DNA from: a virus
DNA: 43,866 nucleotides
Virus record (IMG/VR): IMGVR_UViG_3300049434_000092
Span: 1-43,866 of that record
Reading direction: 5' to 3' (one strand)
Below, piece by piece: positions 6,915 through 14,021 of this stretch. The translations under genes were made by a program, and so were the position numbers. The notes beneath the pieces are model-generated. The model was not told the DNA's origin. It did no database searches and saw nothing but the letters and a program-made list of their open reading frames with translations. Numbering within the stretch: the stretch's first letter is position 1; every line of letters begins with the position of its first letter.

Positions 6915-7282
6915 GCCGCGATCCGATCGAGGCCGGCGCGGCGGAGGAGATCGGCGAGGGTGTCGGCGGCGAGGGCGCGGCTGCGCAGGGCGTCGTAGCG
7001 CTCGACGTCGGCCGGGCGCGGGCGCTTGGCCGCGCCGTTCCTGGCGTAGAGGGCGAGGCGCTCGGCGCTTTCGGCGGCGGTGAGCGGGGTGCCGTCGATC
7101 AGATCGGCGAGCGGGACCAGCTTGTTGCCGCTGGCGCGCCAGGTGCGGGGCAGCGAGATCGTCGCGTGGGGCTCGCCGAAGCGATCCATGCGGTGCTGGA
7201 TGCGGACGAGGACGGTGCTGCCGTTCTCGACATAGACGGCATAGCTGCCGACCTGGGGGAAGGGAGCGGGGGCGTTCAACAT
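6911..7282 (-). CDS. hypothetical 123-aa protein
   Basis: 123 aa from the ATG at 7282, chosen because AAAGGAAA lies upstream; a longer reading begins in a low-complexity Pro/Ser stretch that belongs to another frame of the neighbour. The first half is beta-rich (SYAVYVENGSTVLVRIQHR, then HATISLPRTW), and the second half is helical and Arg/Ala-rich. The layout suggests a small beta-barrel plus helical tail. No family recognised. Confidence 0.6.
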   Translation of the reverse strand: MLNAPAPFPQVGSYAVYVENGSTVLVRIQHRMDRFGEPHATISLPRTWRASGNKLVPLADLIDGTPLTAAESAERLALYARNGAAKRPRPADVERYDALRSRALAADTLADLLRRAGLDRIAA

Positions 7283-7295
7283 CGGAAGTTTCCTT

Positions 7296-7646
7296 TCAGG
7301 CGGCGGCAAGCTGGGCATTGGCATCGAGCGCCGCGGCATCGCGGGCGGCGCGGCGATCGTCGACGAGGGCGGCGAGCTCGGGCGGCATGCGGCCATCGAA
7401 CCAGGCATCGACCACGGGGCGCGGCCAGCGGCTGCCGCGGTGGACGCCGTCGCGGCGCTTGCTGGACTTCAGGACGAATTCGGGGAGGGGCGGCGGGAAG
7501 CCTTCATGCTCGGTGAGCAGGCGGACCTGGCCGAGGATGTAGGTTTCGGCGCGATCGGAAAGGCCGAGGCGCATCGCGACATACCAGAGCGACACGCCGG
7601 CGGCCTTCTCCGCGGCCATCAGATCGGTTCTGAGAGGGGTGAGCAT
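7296..7646 (-). CDS. putative excisionase/AlpA-like winged-helix DNA-binding protein
   Basis: 116 aa from the ATG at 7646, preceded by AGGGAG at a suitable distance; a TTG two codons upstream is a weaker choice. The centre has a helix-turn-helix look (VSLWYVAMRLGLSDRAETY), followed by WPRPVVDAWFDGRMP, a pattern resembling the recognition helix end of AlpA/excisionase-type winged helices. Such proteins bend DNA at att sites or regulate int. Its place in the int-containing operon is consistent. The inference is from motif shape only. Confidence 0.55.
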   Translation of the reverse strand: MLTPLRTDLMAAEKAAGVSLWYVAMRLGLSDRAETYILGQVRLLTEHEGFPPPLPEFVLKSSKRRDGVHRGSRWPRPVVDAWFDGRMPPELAALVDDRRAARDAAALDANAQLAAA

Positions 7647-7682
7647 GGTCAAGCGCTCCCTGCTGCATTAGGCTGCGCGGCG

Positions 7683-7937
7683 ATGGAGGATGAGGCGATC
7701 AAGGGCCGGTTGATGGCGCAACGGCAGGTCATTGCCTGGCTGGTTCGCCGTGCGGGCGCGCAGGCCATGGTGGAAGCTCTGGCGCGGGACGCCGCGGCGG
7801 CGGGTGCGGTGGAGGAAGACCCGGCGCTGCTCACGCGGATGGTCCACTGTCATTTCGAGATGGAGAAGCTGCTGGAGCTGGTTCGTCGACCTCCCGAAGC
7901 TGAGCCCGGCAGCGATCCCGAAAGGCCGACCGCCTGA
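7683..7937 (+). CDS. plus-strand helical protein embedded in the leftward operon
   Basis: 84 aa, ATG at 7683. The reading has a convincing amphipathic helical composition (LMAQRQVIAWLVRRAG, then MVHCHFEMEKLLELVRR) and an acidic C-terminal tail. No clear Shine-Dalgarno; the 36-bp gap to the divergent gene at 7646 must hold any promoter. Its last 107 bases overlap the 3' end of the opposite gene 7831-8094. It is the only apparent plus-strand gene in this leftward cluster. Function unknown. Confidence 0.55.
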   Translation: MEDEAIKGRLMAQRQVIAWLVRRAGAQAMVEALARDAAAAGAVEEDPALLTRMVHCHFEMEKLLELVRRPPEAEPGSDPERPTA

Positions 7938-8094
7938 CCGCATCCCCGCGGGAGCGCTCAAGGTAATAGTCTTTCCAGAGATCCTCAGCCCAGCGGCGGT
8001 CGTCGACGGCGCGCCGCCAGTTCCACGCCGACGCCGCCAGCGCGAGGCCCGCAACGGCGAGGGCGGCGGCGATCAAGATCAGGGGGGTGAGCAT
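7831..8094 (-). CDS. small inner-membrane protein with an N-terminal TM helix
   Basis: 87 aa from the ATG at 8094, which has GGAGG eight bases upstream. Residues 3-22 form a strong transmembrane helix (LTPLILIAAALAVAGLALAA), followed by a charged cytoplasmic region (VDDRRWAEDLWKDYYLERS) and a Pro/Ser tail. The tail overlaps the plus-strand gene at 7683-7937. Resembles small phage membrane proteins of the superinfection-exclusion or Rz type only in topology; no specific family recognised. Confidence 0.6.
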   Translation of the reverse strand: MLTPLILIAAALAVAGLALAASAWNWRRAVDDRRWAEDLWKDYYLERSRGDAVRRSAFRDRCRAQLREVDEPAPAASPSRNDSGPSA

Positions 8095-8120
8095 CGAGGC
8101 CTCCACGGTGGTGGTAGGCC

Positions 8121-8161
8121 TGCATATGTCGGAGCGTTATTTTATGTCAAGGCGTTATGTT
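8121..8161 (-). promoter_or_regulatory. candidate leftward promoter with TATGTC repeats
   Basis: Reading leftward, a perfect TTGACA -35 (complement of 8145-8150) is followed 18 bp later by TATGCA (complement of 8121-8126), upstream of the gene starting at 8094. The region carries three TATGTC/TATGTT half-sites (8125-8130, 8143-8148, 8156-8161) like those between the Xre repressor and the Cro-like gene at 8898-8931, so it may be a second operator for the same repressor. It overlaps the 3' end of the gene ending at 8147. Confidence 0.4.
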
Positions 8162-8506
8162 CGGGACTTCGACGGGGGCGCCGAGGCCGTAGCGATCGCG
8201 CAGCATCTCGCGGGCATCGGCGGCAGCCCCGGCCAAGACGCGGAGGCCAAGGATTTGGCGCTCGACCTTCAGGAGATTGTGGCGAAGGATAATCGGCCAT
8301 CCGCCCTCGTGCAAAAGGAGGCGGGCTTCGCGCAGCGCGCCGTCGACATAGTCGCGGAAGGCCGTCTCCACTAGCGATGGGCAGTACGTCGTCATGGCCT
8401 TAGCTTCGAGGACGGCGAGGATCTCCAGATCCTGCAGCCAGCGCATGCATTGGGCAATGATCTCGAGCTGGGATTGGCGGGTCCAGCCTCGAGCCAGGTT
8501 GCTCAC
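8147..8506 (-). CDS. hypothetical helical protein downstream of the Xre repressor
   Basis: 119 aa from a GTG at 8506 overlapping the repressor stop as GTGA (8503-8506). Entirely helical by composition (SQLEIIAQCMRWLQDLEILAV near the N terminus, GALREARLLLHEGGWPIILR in the middle). No known motif. Coupling to the repressor suggests it could modulate the lysogeny switch or encode a superinfection function; this is inference. Confidence 0.6.
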   Translation of the reverse strand: MSNLARGWTRQSQLEIIAQCMRWLQDLEILAVLEAKAMTTYCPSLVETAFRDYVDGALREARLLLHEGGWPIILRHNLLKVERQILGLRVLAGAAADAREMLRDRYGLGAPVEVPNITP

Positions 8507-8868
8507 GCAGCCTCTTCGTCCGGTTGCGGCGAGCGATAGGTGGGGATGACGGCCGCGCTGACGCGCTGCAGGGTGTCGCGCTGCGTCTGGTCCGCGGTGC
8601 GGTAGCGGCCGATCAGCGCGCGCTCGTCGTCGGCGAGGCGATCCGGGTTGTCATCCTCGTCGAGCAGATCCGCGACGCTGCAACCAAGCTCGCGAGCAAA
8701 GATCTTCATCCAGTCGAGATTGAGCGGCCGGCGCCCGTTCTCATACTGACTGACGCTTTCCTGGGTCGTGCCGGTGCGATCGGCCAGCTCCCCCTGGGTG
8801 AGCCCCGCTTCCTTACGCATCGTACGAAGTCTGTTGCCTGGTCGCATAACCAGTACAGAATATGCCAT
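8503..8868 (-). CDS. Xre-family phage repressor (CI/C-like)
   Basis: 121 aa if started at the ATG at 8868; an ATG at 8847 gives 114 aa. Neither has a Shine-Dalgarno, and the best promoter would place the transcript start near 8868, so the message may be leaderless. Residues about 10-65 form a classic helix-turn-helix domain (LRTMRKEAGLTQGELADRTG, then TTQESVSQYENGRRPL). There is no S24 peptidase domain, unlike the repressor at 42072. It is divergent from the Cro-like gene at 8965 and heads the leftward operon containing the integrase. Expected role: maintain lysogeny and repress the rightward early promoter. Confidence 0.85.
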   Translation of the reverse strand: MAYSVLVMRPGNRLRTMRKEAGLTQGELADRTGTTQESVSQYENGRRPLNLDWMKIFARELGCSVADLLDEDDNPDRLADDERALIGRYRTADQTQRDTLQRVSAAVIPTYRSPQPDEEAA

Positions 8869-8961
8869 GGCGTGATATTCTGCACCCGCTCTGTCGTTAT
8901 GTCCATTGACGAAATATAACGGGCCGACATAACCCTGCTGTTCTTGCGGACATGGGTGATT
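8856..8961. promoter_or_regulatory. divergent lysogeny switch: operators and early promoters
   Basis: Contains an 8-bp inverted repeat CAGAATAT/ATATTCTG (8856-8863, 8875-8882) and another, GTTATGTC/GACATAAC (8896-8903, 8926-8933). A leftward promoter can be drawn with TGGACA (complement of 8900-8905) and AGAATA (complement of 8876-8881), 18 bp apart. A rightward -35 TTGACG lies at 8907-8912, with a weak -10 overlapping the second operator half near 8929-8935. This is the arrangement expected between a repressor and a Cro-like gene. Confidence 0.6.
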
Positions 8962-8964
8962 TCG

Positions 8965-9267
8965 ATGCGGCTGGCGGAGTGGCGGATAGGGCAGGGCATG
9001 ACGCAAGCGCAGCTCGCCGACCGGCTCGGCTGCGAGCAGAGCTTCATCAGCCAGATCGAGCGCGCCACGGACCCGATGATCCCGCGGCGCCGCTGGATGC
9101 TCGCCATTTACCGGCTGACCTGGGCCGCTGTGACGCCCAACGATTTCTTCGACCTGCCCGAGCTCGAACAACTGGCGCTGCCAATGGATGATCAGGCTGC
9201 GGCGCCGGCCCCGCTGCTCGAAGTGGAGGCGCGCGGCGGCACCCCTCTGTTCGAGGTGGCGGCGTGA
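8965..9267 (+). CDS. Cro-like helix-turn-helix regulator
   Basis: 100 aa from the ATG at 8965 (alternatives: GTG 8956, TTG 8944). Residues about 2-50 are an Xre/Cro helix-turn-helix (LAEWRIGQGMTQAQLADRLG, then CEQSFISQIERA). The acidic C-terminal half (PNDFFDLPELEQLALPMDD) has no known domain. First gene of the rightward operon, divergent from the repressor at 8503, and followed by GTGA-coupled genes. Likely represses the repressor promoter and commits the phage to lytic growth. Confidence 0.8.
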   Translation: MRLAEWRIGQGMTQAQLADRLGCEQSFISQIERATDPMIPRRRWMLAIYRLTWAAVTPNDFFDLPELEQLALPMDDQAAAPAPLLEVEARGGTPLFEVAA

Positions 9268-9380
9268 CGGAGCGCGACTCGGCATCGGACTTGTCCTTTC
9301 ATCGGAGATTTCCGACGTGTTCTGTCTTTGTTCCGACGAGGAGTCAAGCCTCGATCGGCGTGGCGCGGGTGGCGGCGTGA
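9264..9380 (+). CDS. possible 38-aa ORF between coupled genes
   Basis: GTG at 9264 overlaps the Cro-like stop as GTGA, and its own stop overlaps the next GTG start (9377-9380) in the same way. The translation (TERDSASDLSFHRRFPTC at the start) has no recognisable feature. The double GTGA coupling is the only support; it may simply be an untranslated spacer. Confidence 0.3.
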   Translation: MTERDSASDLSFHRRFPTCSVFVPTRSQASIGVARVAA

Positions 9381-9595
9381 CGCGCGCCGCGGATATCGCC
9401 CGGCGATCGGCCGCATCGAAGCGGGGCGCGGAGACGCGGCGGCGGCAGGCGGCGATGCGCGCCTTCATGGCGAACGGCACGCCGATCCCCGACGGCGGGA
9501 CCCGTGGAACCGGGCCGCGCGAGGCGGGTGAGAAGATGGGCTTCAATCCCGCGGCGATCGTCGCGCGGATCAAGGCGCGGGAGGGCCAGGCATGA
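9377..9595 (+). CDS. small basic hypothetical protein
   Basis: 72 aa from a GTG at 9377. Strongly basic N-terminal helix (IARRSAASKRGAETRRRQAA), a Gly/Pro-rich middle, and a C-terminal helix (NPAAIVARIKAREGQ). Resembles short DNA-binding proteins of phage early operons in composition. Coupled by ATGA (9592-9595) to the next gene. Unknown function. Confidence 0.5.
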   Translation: MTRAADIARRSAASKRGAETRRRQAAMRAFMANGTPIPDGGTRGTGPREAGEKMGFNPAAIVARIKAREGQA

Positions 9596-9792
9596 CGGGC
9601 GCGCTGATCCTGCTGCTGATCTCCGCCGCGGCCATGGCGCTGCGGGCGGCGCTGCGGCGGTGGCGGATATTTCAGGCGGCGGCGTTCGACCGGGCGAACC
9701 GGGCGGCGGCGGATGCCGAGCTGGCCCAGTTCGCGCCGGTGCGGCGATCCGAGCAAAGCCGGCTGCGGGCGATGCGGGAGGCGGGGCTGTGA
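9592..9792 (+). CDS. small membrane protein of the early operon
   Basis: 66 aa, ATG at 9592 in an ATGA overlap. Residues 2-18 are a hydrophobic helix (TGALILLLISAAAMALR), probably a membrane anchor, followed by a basic amphipathic region (RRWRIFQAAAFDRANR). Position between two small early genes; downstream GTGA coupling (9789-9792). Function not recognised. Confidence 0.55.
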   Translation: MTGALILLLISAAAMALRAALRRWRIFQAAAFDRANRAAADAELAQFAPVRRSEQSRLRAMREAGL

Positions 9793-10172
9793 GCCGGGCC
9801 CATGCCCTGGCCGCGGCGCCGCTGCCGGCGGCGATCGCCGCGGCGCGCGGGCCGCTGGCGCTCGACGCGCTGAAGGAGATGCATTGCCTGGCGCGGTTCG
9901 GCGTGGGGCGCGAGACGCTGAGCCGGATCGAGGCCGGCGAGGTGGTGGCCGACGCCGAGACCGAGGCGGCGATCCGGCGCGGGCTGGCGCTGCCCGAGGA
10001 TGACGGCACAGGTCCGCGCGGCTTCTTCCTGGTGAACGAGCGGGAGAAGGGGTGGCGGCTCGGCTTCCACTGGCACGGCGCCGCGTTGCGGCTGTCGATC
10101 GAGGAGGCGCGGGCGCTGGCCGAGGGGATCTCCCCGCTGCTCGCCCAATATGACCGGCAGTTCCCGCGATGA
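9789..10172 (+). CDS. hypothetical early protein with possible HTH segment
   Basis: 127 aa from a GTG at 9789 (GTGA overlap). Residues about 30-70 (LKEMHCLARFGVGRETLSRI, then EAGEVVADAETEAAIRRG) could be a helix-turn-helix resembling Xre, though without the conserved Gln. The C-terminal half is beta-rich with WRLGFHWHGAALRLS. Coupled by ATGA at 10169 to the next reading frame. A regulatory role is plausible but unproven. Confidence 0.55.
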   Translation: MSRAHALAAAPLPAAIAAARGPLALDALKEMHCLARFGVGRETLSRIEAGEVVADAETEAAIRRGLALPEDDGTGPRGFFLVNEREKGWRLGFHWHGAALRLSIEEARALAEGISPLLAQYDRQFPR

Positions 10173-10297
10173 CCTGTTTCCACGATCCCCTCCCTGTGCC
10201 GGCGGCGCGCATGACGCCGGCGGAGCGGGCGCCCGCTTCTGCGGTTGGACCCCTTTCCATGGGGGCGGGCGCCTTGGCTTTTGGATGGGTCAGATGA
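10169..10297 (+). CDS. possible 42-aa ORF
   Basis: ATG at 10169 (ATGA overlap with the upstream stop) to TGA at 10295-10297, which itself overlaps the next ATG as ATGA. The translation begins MTCFHDPLPVPAARMTPAER and is otherwise unremarkable. Only the tight double coupling supports it. Confidence 0.35.
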   Translation: MTCFHDPLPVPAARMTPAERAPASAVGPLSMGAGALAFGWVR

Positions 10298-11328
10298 GCC
10301 GGACCGGGATCGCCGACGCCCTGGTGGCCGAGCTGCGCAAGCTGGCGCCCGGGCAGGGCGGCGATCGCGGGGCGCTGCGCGCGGCGATCGGCTGCGGGGC
10401 GGCGGAGCTACGCTGCGCGATCGAGCGGCTGCGCTTCCAGGGGAAATTGCTGTGGGACCGGCTCGAGCTCTCGCCTTCGCAGCGCGCGGCGCCGGCGGCA
10501 GAGAATGAAGATGCGGCGACCGATCGGCCAGGGCTGAAACCACCTGACGATCGGCAAACGCCCGCGAGGGCGCGTGCTACAGCTCACGCGCCGGGGGGAG
10601 AGGAAGCGCAACCAGGGCAGCCCGACAGGACGCAGGAGCCGACTGGGACGAGCGGTGCTAAGCGGGCCCTCCCCCCGCAACCTTCGGGGGCCGAGCTCAA
10701 GGCCGAGGTGCTCGCCTATTGCCAGCGCACCGGCACGCCTCGGACGCGCTTGAGCATGGCGGCGGTCGGGCATGTGAGCCTGCTCGGCGCGCTCGATGCG
10801 ACCGCGCGGCCTAAGGACAAGACGCTGGAAGCCGTGCGGCGGACGATGGCGCTGTGGCCTGAGGGCGTTCCGCCCGATGCGCCGGGGGTGCGGCGCGCGA
10901 GGGCGCCGGCGAAAGCCCCTGACACCGAGGCCCCTCACCCCGCTGCTTCGCAGATGTCCCTCTCCCGAGATGGGAGAAGGGAGGAAGAGGCGCCGGCGCC
11001 CGTGCCGGCGCCGTTCCTCGGTTCGGGCCTGCGCGAGGAGGTCAAGGCGGATGCGATCGAGGAGATGCGGCGCCGCCGGACCGCGGGCATCGCCGGCGGC
11101 GGATCGGGCACGCCGCTGAGCCCGGTCATGCGGCGCGCGGTCGAGGCGATCCAAAGCGAGGCGGTGGCGACGGCCGAGGATTTCGTGCGCGCCATCAACC
11201 GCAAGCACCCCCAGCTCATGCGCCGCGCGGTCCAGCTGAGCCGCGCCCGCGGTACGACGCCGGCGGCGGCGCTCTATGCGGCTCTCGAGGCCGGCTTGTC
11301 ACACGTGGAACAGGAGACATCCCAATGA
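10294..11328 (+). CDS. hypothetical two-part protein with a repeat-rich linker
   Basis: 344 aa from the ATG at 10294 (ATGA overlap). The N-terminal 65 residues are helical (GIADALVAELRKLAPGQGG, then LRCAIERLRFQGKLLWDRLE), like a winged-helix. The middle (about 70-250) is Pro/Ala-rich and partly encoded by repeat-like DNA (10955-10982), with an inner helical block near 130-190 (LKAEVLAYCQRTGTPRTRLS). The C-terminal 90 residues are helical (LREEVKADAIEEMRRRR, RKHPQLMRRAVQLSRARG). The layout suits a replication or regulatory DNA-binding protein, but the family was not recognised. Confidence 0.6.
   Translation: MSRTGIADALVAELRKLAPGQGGDRGALRAAIGCGAAELRCAIERLRFQGKLLWDRLELSPSQRAAPAAENEDAATDRPGLKPPDDRQTPARARATAHAPGGEEAQPGQPDRTQEPTGTSGAKRALPPQPSGAELKAEVLAYCQRTGTPRTRLSMAAVGHVSLLGALDATARPKDKTLEAVRRTMALWPEGVPPDAPGVRRARAPAKAPDTEAPHPAASQMSLSRDGRREEEAPAPVPAPFLGSGLREEVKADAIEEMRRRRTAGIAGGGSGTPLSPVMRRAVEAIQSEAVATAEDFVRAINRKHPQLMRRAVQLSRARGTTPAAALYAALEAGLSHVEQETSQ
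10955..10982. repeat. CTCTCCC/GGGAGA palindromic repeat inside a coding region
   Basis: TCTCCC (10961-10966) and GGGAGA (10972-10977) form a hairpin within a longer CCCTCACCCC-type context (10931-10982) that resembles intergenic repeats of sphingomonad and related genomes. It is read in frame as part of the linker of the 10294-11328 protein. A related sequence forms the terminator at 21018-21047. Confidence 0.4.
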
Positions 11329-12077
11329 GCAGCACGAGCGACGACCTGCTGCGGCAGATCAAGACGGCGCTGGCGCCGCTGACAGGGATGGGCGCCAGCC
11401 AGTATGTCGAGGACGTGGCCGCGGCCGCCGACCCGACCGGGCCGGTGATCATGGCGGTGCGGCGCGACACGCTGAACGCGGCCGAGGTCTCCGCGGACGG
11501 CGACAACATCGCGCTGAAATCGACCAACAAGGGCCAGCTCCACACCAAGGACAGCGACGTCGCGGCGCTGATCGGCGAGGTCCAGGCGAACCCGACCGCC
11601 AACAGCCTGCTCGACCGGGTCAAGGCGCTGCTTACCGGAACGGTCCTCGCGGCGGGCGTTGCGATCATCGGCAAGGTCGGCATCGACCAGACCACGCCGG
11701 GCGTCACCAACGCGGTGCAGATCGTCCCGGCCTACAAGGCGGCGCTTTCGTCGGTTCACGGGGCCTCGGCGGCCACCACCAACGCGCAGCTGCTCGGCTC
11801 GGGAACGAAGATGGTCATGGGGGTGGACGTGAGCAACACCCACGCCACCAATTGGGCCTTCATCAAATTCTTCAACAAGGCGACCACGCCGACACCCGGC
11901 ACGGACACTCCGATCCGGACGATCGCCATTCCGCCGAACTCGTCCCGCTACGTCGTCAACCCGTTCGGGCGCGCCTTTTCGGCGGGGATCGGGATCGCGA
12001 TCACGGGGGCGTTCACGGACCTCGACACCACGGCGGTGCTCCTCAACCAGGTCTATTGGGAAGTCGAATATGTCTAG
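11325..12077 (+). CDS. virion-type beta-rich protein in the early region
   Basis: 250 aa from the ATG at 11325 (ATGA overlap). The N-terminal part (GPVIMAVRRDTLNAAEVS, then ADGDNIALKSTNKGQLHTK) and the C-terminal part (WAFIKFFNKATTPTPGTDT, then PIRTIAIPPNSSRYV) match a beta-sandwich style often seen in phage tail- or capsid-associated proteins. Yet the gene lies between early helical genes and the primase. It overlaps the primase start by 8 bp. It could be a decoration or receptor-binding component expressed early, or a misplaced insertion. No enzyme motif. Confidence 0.6.
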   Translation: MSSTSDDLLRQIKTALAPLTGMGASQYVEDVAAAADPTGPVIMAVRRDTLNAAEVSADGDNIALKSTNKGQLHTKDSDVAALIGEVQANPTANSLLDRVKALLTGTVLAAGVAIIGKVGIDQTTPGVTNAVQIVPAYKAALSSVHGASAATTNAQLLGSGTKMVMGVDVSNTHATNWAFIKFFNKATTPTPGTDTPIRTIAIPPNSSRYVVNPFGRAFSAGIGIAITGAFTDLDTTAVLLNQVYWEVEYV

Positions 12078-13146
12078 GGAGGGCTCCTCCCCGACCTTCG
12101 CGATCTCGATCGACGAGCTGAAAGCGCTGGCCAGCGCGCAGGCGGCGGCGATCGCGCGCTGGTGCCTGCCGAACGGGCGGGAGGATGGGCCCTATTGGCG
12201 GTCCGGATCGATCGCCGACGAACCGGGGCAGAGCCTGGCGGTGACGCTGCAGGGCGCGGACCAGGGGATGTGGTGCGATCACGCCGCCTCCGGGCCGGAG
12301 GGCGGCGGGAACATCCTGCAGCTGATCGCTTGGACCCGCTACGGCGGCAGCATCAAGGATGCGATCGCGGCGGCGATCTCCTTCCTCGGCCTGGACGGGA
12401 TGGATCCGGGGCGGCTGGCGACGGTGCGCGCCGAGGCGCGGGCGAAGGCGGCGCGCTCCGCCGACGCCGGCGAGCGCCAGCGCGAGGACCGGCGGCGATC
12501 GGCGCTCGGCCTCTATTTGCGGGGATTGCCGATCGCGGATACGCCCGCCGAGAATTACTTGAAGGGGCGCGGGATCGACTTGCGGGCGATGGGGCACGCC
12601 CCGCGCTGCCTGGCCTTCTCGCCGAACGTCTACAATGTCGAGGCGGGGCGCGAATTGCCCTGCATGCTCGCGGCCGTCGTCGACCTGGACGGGCGGCATA
12701 TCGCGACCCACCGGACCTGGCTGGCGCCGGATGCGTGGGGCGGGTGGGGCAAGGCGGACCTGGCGGCGCCGAAGATGGCGCTGGGCGGGTTCGGCGGCGG
12801 CTTCATCCCGCTGTGGAAGGGCGCGTGCCGCAAGCCGATGAAGGATCTGGACGCCGGCACCGCGGTGCTGGTGAGCGAGGGGATCGAGGACGGGCTCACC
12901 GCGGCCGCGGCGAGGCCGGAGAGCCGGGTGATCGCGGCGATCAGCCTGGGCAATATCGGCAAGCTGCGGCTGCCCGAGCAGATCGGGCCGCTGGTCATCC
13001 TGGCCCAGCGCGACGCGCCGGGGAGCAAGGCGGTCGACGCGCTCGAGCGCGCGATCGCCGAGCTGCAGGAGCGCGGGATCGATGTGAGGCTGGCGATGCC
13101 GCCGGTGGGGGTGAAGGACGTCAACGAGCTGGTGAGGGCGGCATAG
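12070..13146 (+). CDS. Toprim-domain DNA primase-like protein
   Basis: 358 aa, ATG at 12070. The N-terminal region (WCDHAASGPEGGGNILQLIA, about 68-87) resembles the segment after the zinc finger of phage primases, but no zinc ligand set is seen. The C-terminal half is a Toprim-like domain: AVLVSEGIEDGLT with E270, then LVILAQRDAPGS at about 308-319. The usual D-x-D is reduced to Q313-R-D315. In phage primases this domain binds Mg2+ and synthesises RNA primers for the replicative polymerase. The coupled downstream genes (methyltransferase, helicase) support a replication role. The degenerate motif may mean altered or lost activity. Confidence 0.8.
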   Translation: MSREGSSPTFAISIDELKALASAQAAAIARWCLPNGREDGPYWRSGSIADEPGQSLAVTLQGADQGMWCDHAASGPEGGGNILQLIAWTRYGGSIKDAIAAAISFLGLDGMDPGRLATVRAEARAKAARSADAGERQREDRRRSALGLYLRGLPIADTPAENYLKGRGIDLRAMGHAPRCLAFSPNVYNVEAGRELPCMLAAVVDLDGRHIATHRTWLAPDAWGGWGKADLAAPKMALGGFGGGFIPLWKGACRKPMKDLDAGTAVLVSEGIEDGLTAAAARPESRVIAAISLGNIGKLRLPEQIGPLVILAQRDAPGSKAVDALERAIAELQERGIDVRLAMPPVGVKDVNELVRAA

Positions 13147-14021
13147 TGGACGTCGCGCCCTCCCGGCCTCTGTTGCGATGGCATGGCGGCAAATGGCTGC
13201 TCGCGCCCTGGCTGACGCGACATTTCCCGCCGCACCGCACCTATGTCGAGCCCTACGGGGGGGGGGCATCCGTGCTGCTGCGTAAGGAGCGCTCCTATGC
13301 CGAGGTCTATAATGATCTCGACAATGTGCTGGTCAACCTCTTCCGGCTGTTGCGCGATCCGGTGAAGGCGGCCGAGCTGGTGCGCCAGCTCGAAATGACG
13401 CCGTTCGCGCGGGCGGAGTTCAACGCCGCCTACGAGGTGAGCGGCGACCCGCTCGAGGACGCGCGGCGCGCAATTGTGCGCTCGTTCATGGGTTTCGGCT
13501 CGGACAGCACCGCCGGCCATTATCGCACTGGGTTCCGCTGCAACGTCACGCGCCAGGGCACCACGCCGGCGCGGGACTGGATGGGCTATCCGGCTGCGTT
13601 GCGGCTCGCGATCGAGCGACTGCGCGGGGTCACGATCGAGGCTCGGCCCGCGCTGGAAGTGCTGCAACGCTTCGACGGAGATGAGGCTCTCTTTTACGTG
13701 GATCCGCCCTACCTTCCCGAGACGAGGAGCCAGGGCAACCGGCGGCGCTGCGGACCGGGGACGCAGGCCTATGAAGTTTATACCCACGAGCTCGACACCG
13801 AAGATCATGTGATCCTGCTGGATCGGCTGCGAGGGGTACGGGGGATGGTCTTGCTCTCGGGCTACCCATCCGACCTCTACGACGATGCGCTGGCAGACTG
13901 GCGCCGGGTTGAGCGCCCGCATCTCGCCGATGGCGCCAGACCGCGTACGGAGGTACTCTGGATCAACCCAGCGGCGGATGCCGCGCTGTCTCATGGTCCC
14001 CTGTTCGAGGAGGCCGCATAG
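13146..14021 (+). CDS. N6-adenine DNA methyltransferase (Dam/D12 class)
   Basis: 291 aa from a GTG at 13146 in a TAGTG overlap with the primase. Motifs of the D12 class appear in order: LLRWHGGKW (9-17), YVEPYGGGAS (33-42; SAM-binding motif I), EVYNDLDNVL just after it, and the catalytic DPPY at 186-189. It transfers methyl groups from SAM to adenine N6, probably protecting phage DNA from host restriction or marking it for replication or packaging. A G10 tract (13257-13266) encodes the glycines of motif I, so slippage would switch the gene off. The TAGTG overlap continues into the helicase. Confidence 0.9.
   Translation: MDVAPSRPLLRWHGGKWLLAPWLTRHFPPHRTYVEPYGGGASVLLRKERSYAEVYNDLDNVLVNLFRLLRDPVKAAELVRQLEMTPFARAEFNAAYEVSGDPLEDARRAIVRSFMGFGSDSTAGHYRTGFRCNVTRQGTTPARDWMGYPAALRLAIERLRGVTIEARPALEVLQRFDGDEALFYVDPPYLPETRSQGNRRRCGPGTQAYEVYTHELDTEDHVILLDRLRGVRGMVLLSGYPSDLYDDALADWRRVERPHLADGARPRTEVLWINPAADAALSHGPLFEEAA
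13257..13266 (+). repeat. G10 homopolymer in the methyltransferase SAM motif
   Basis: Ten consecutive G, coding Gly-Gly-Gly of motif I in the adenine methyltransferase. A gain or loss of one G shifts the frame at residue 37 of 291. Confidence 0.9.
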
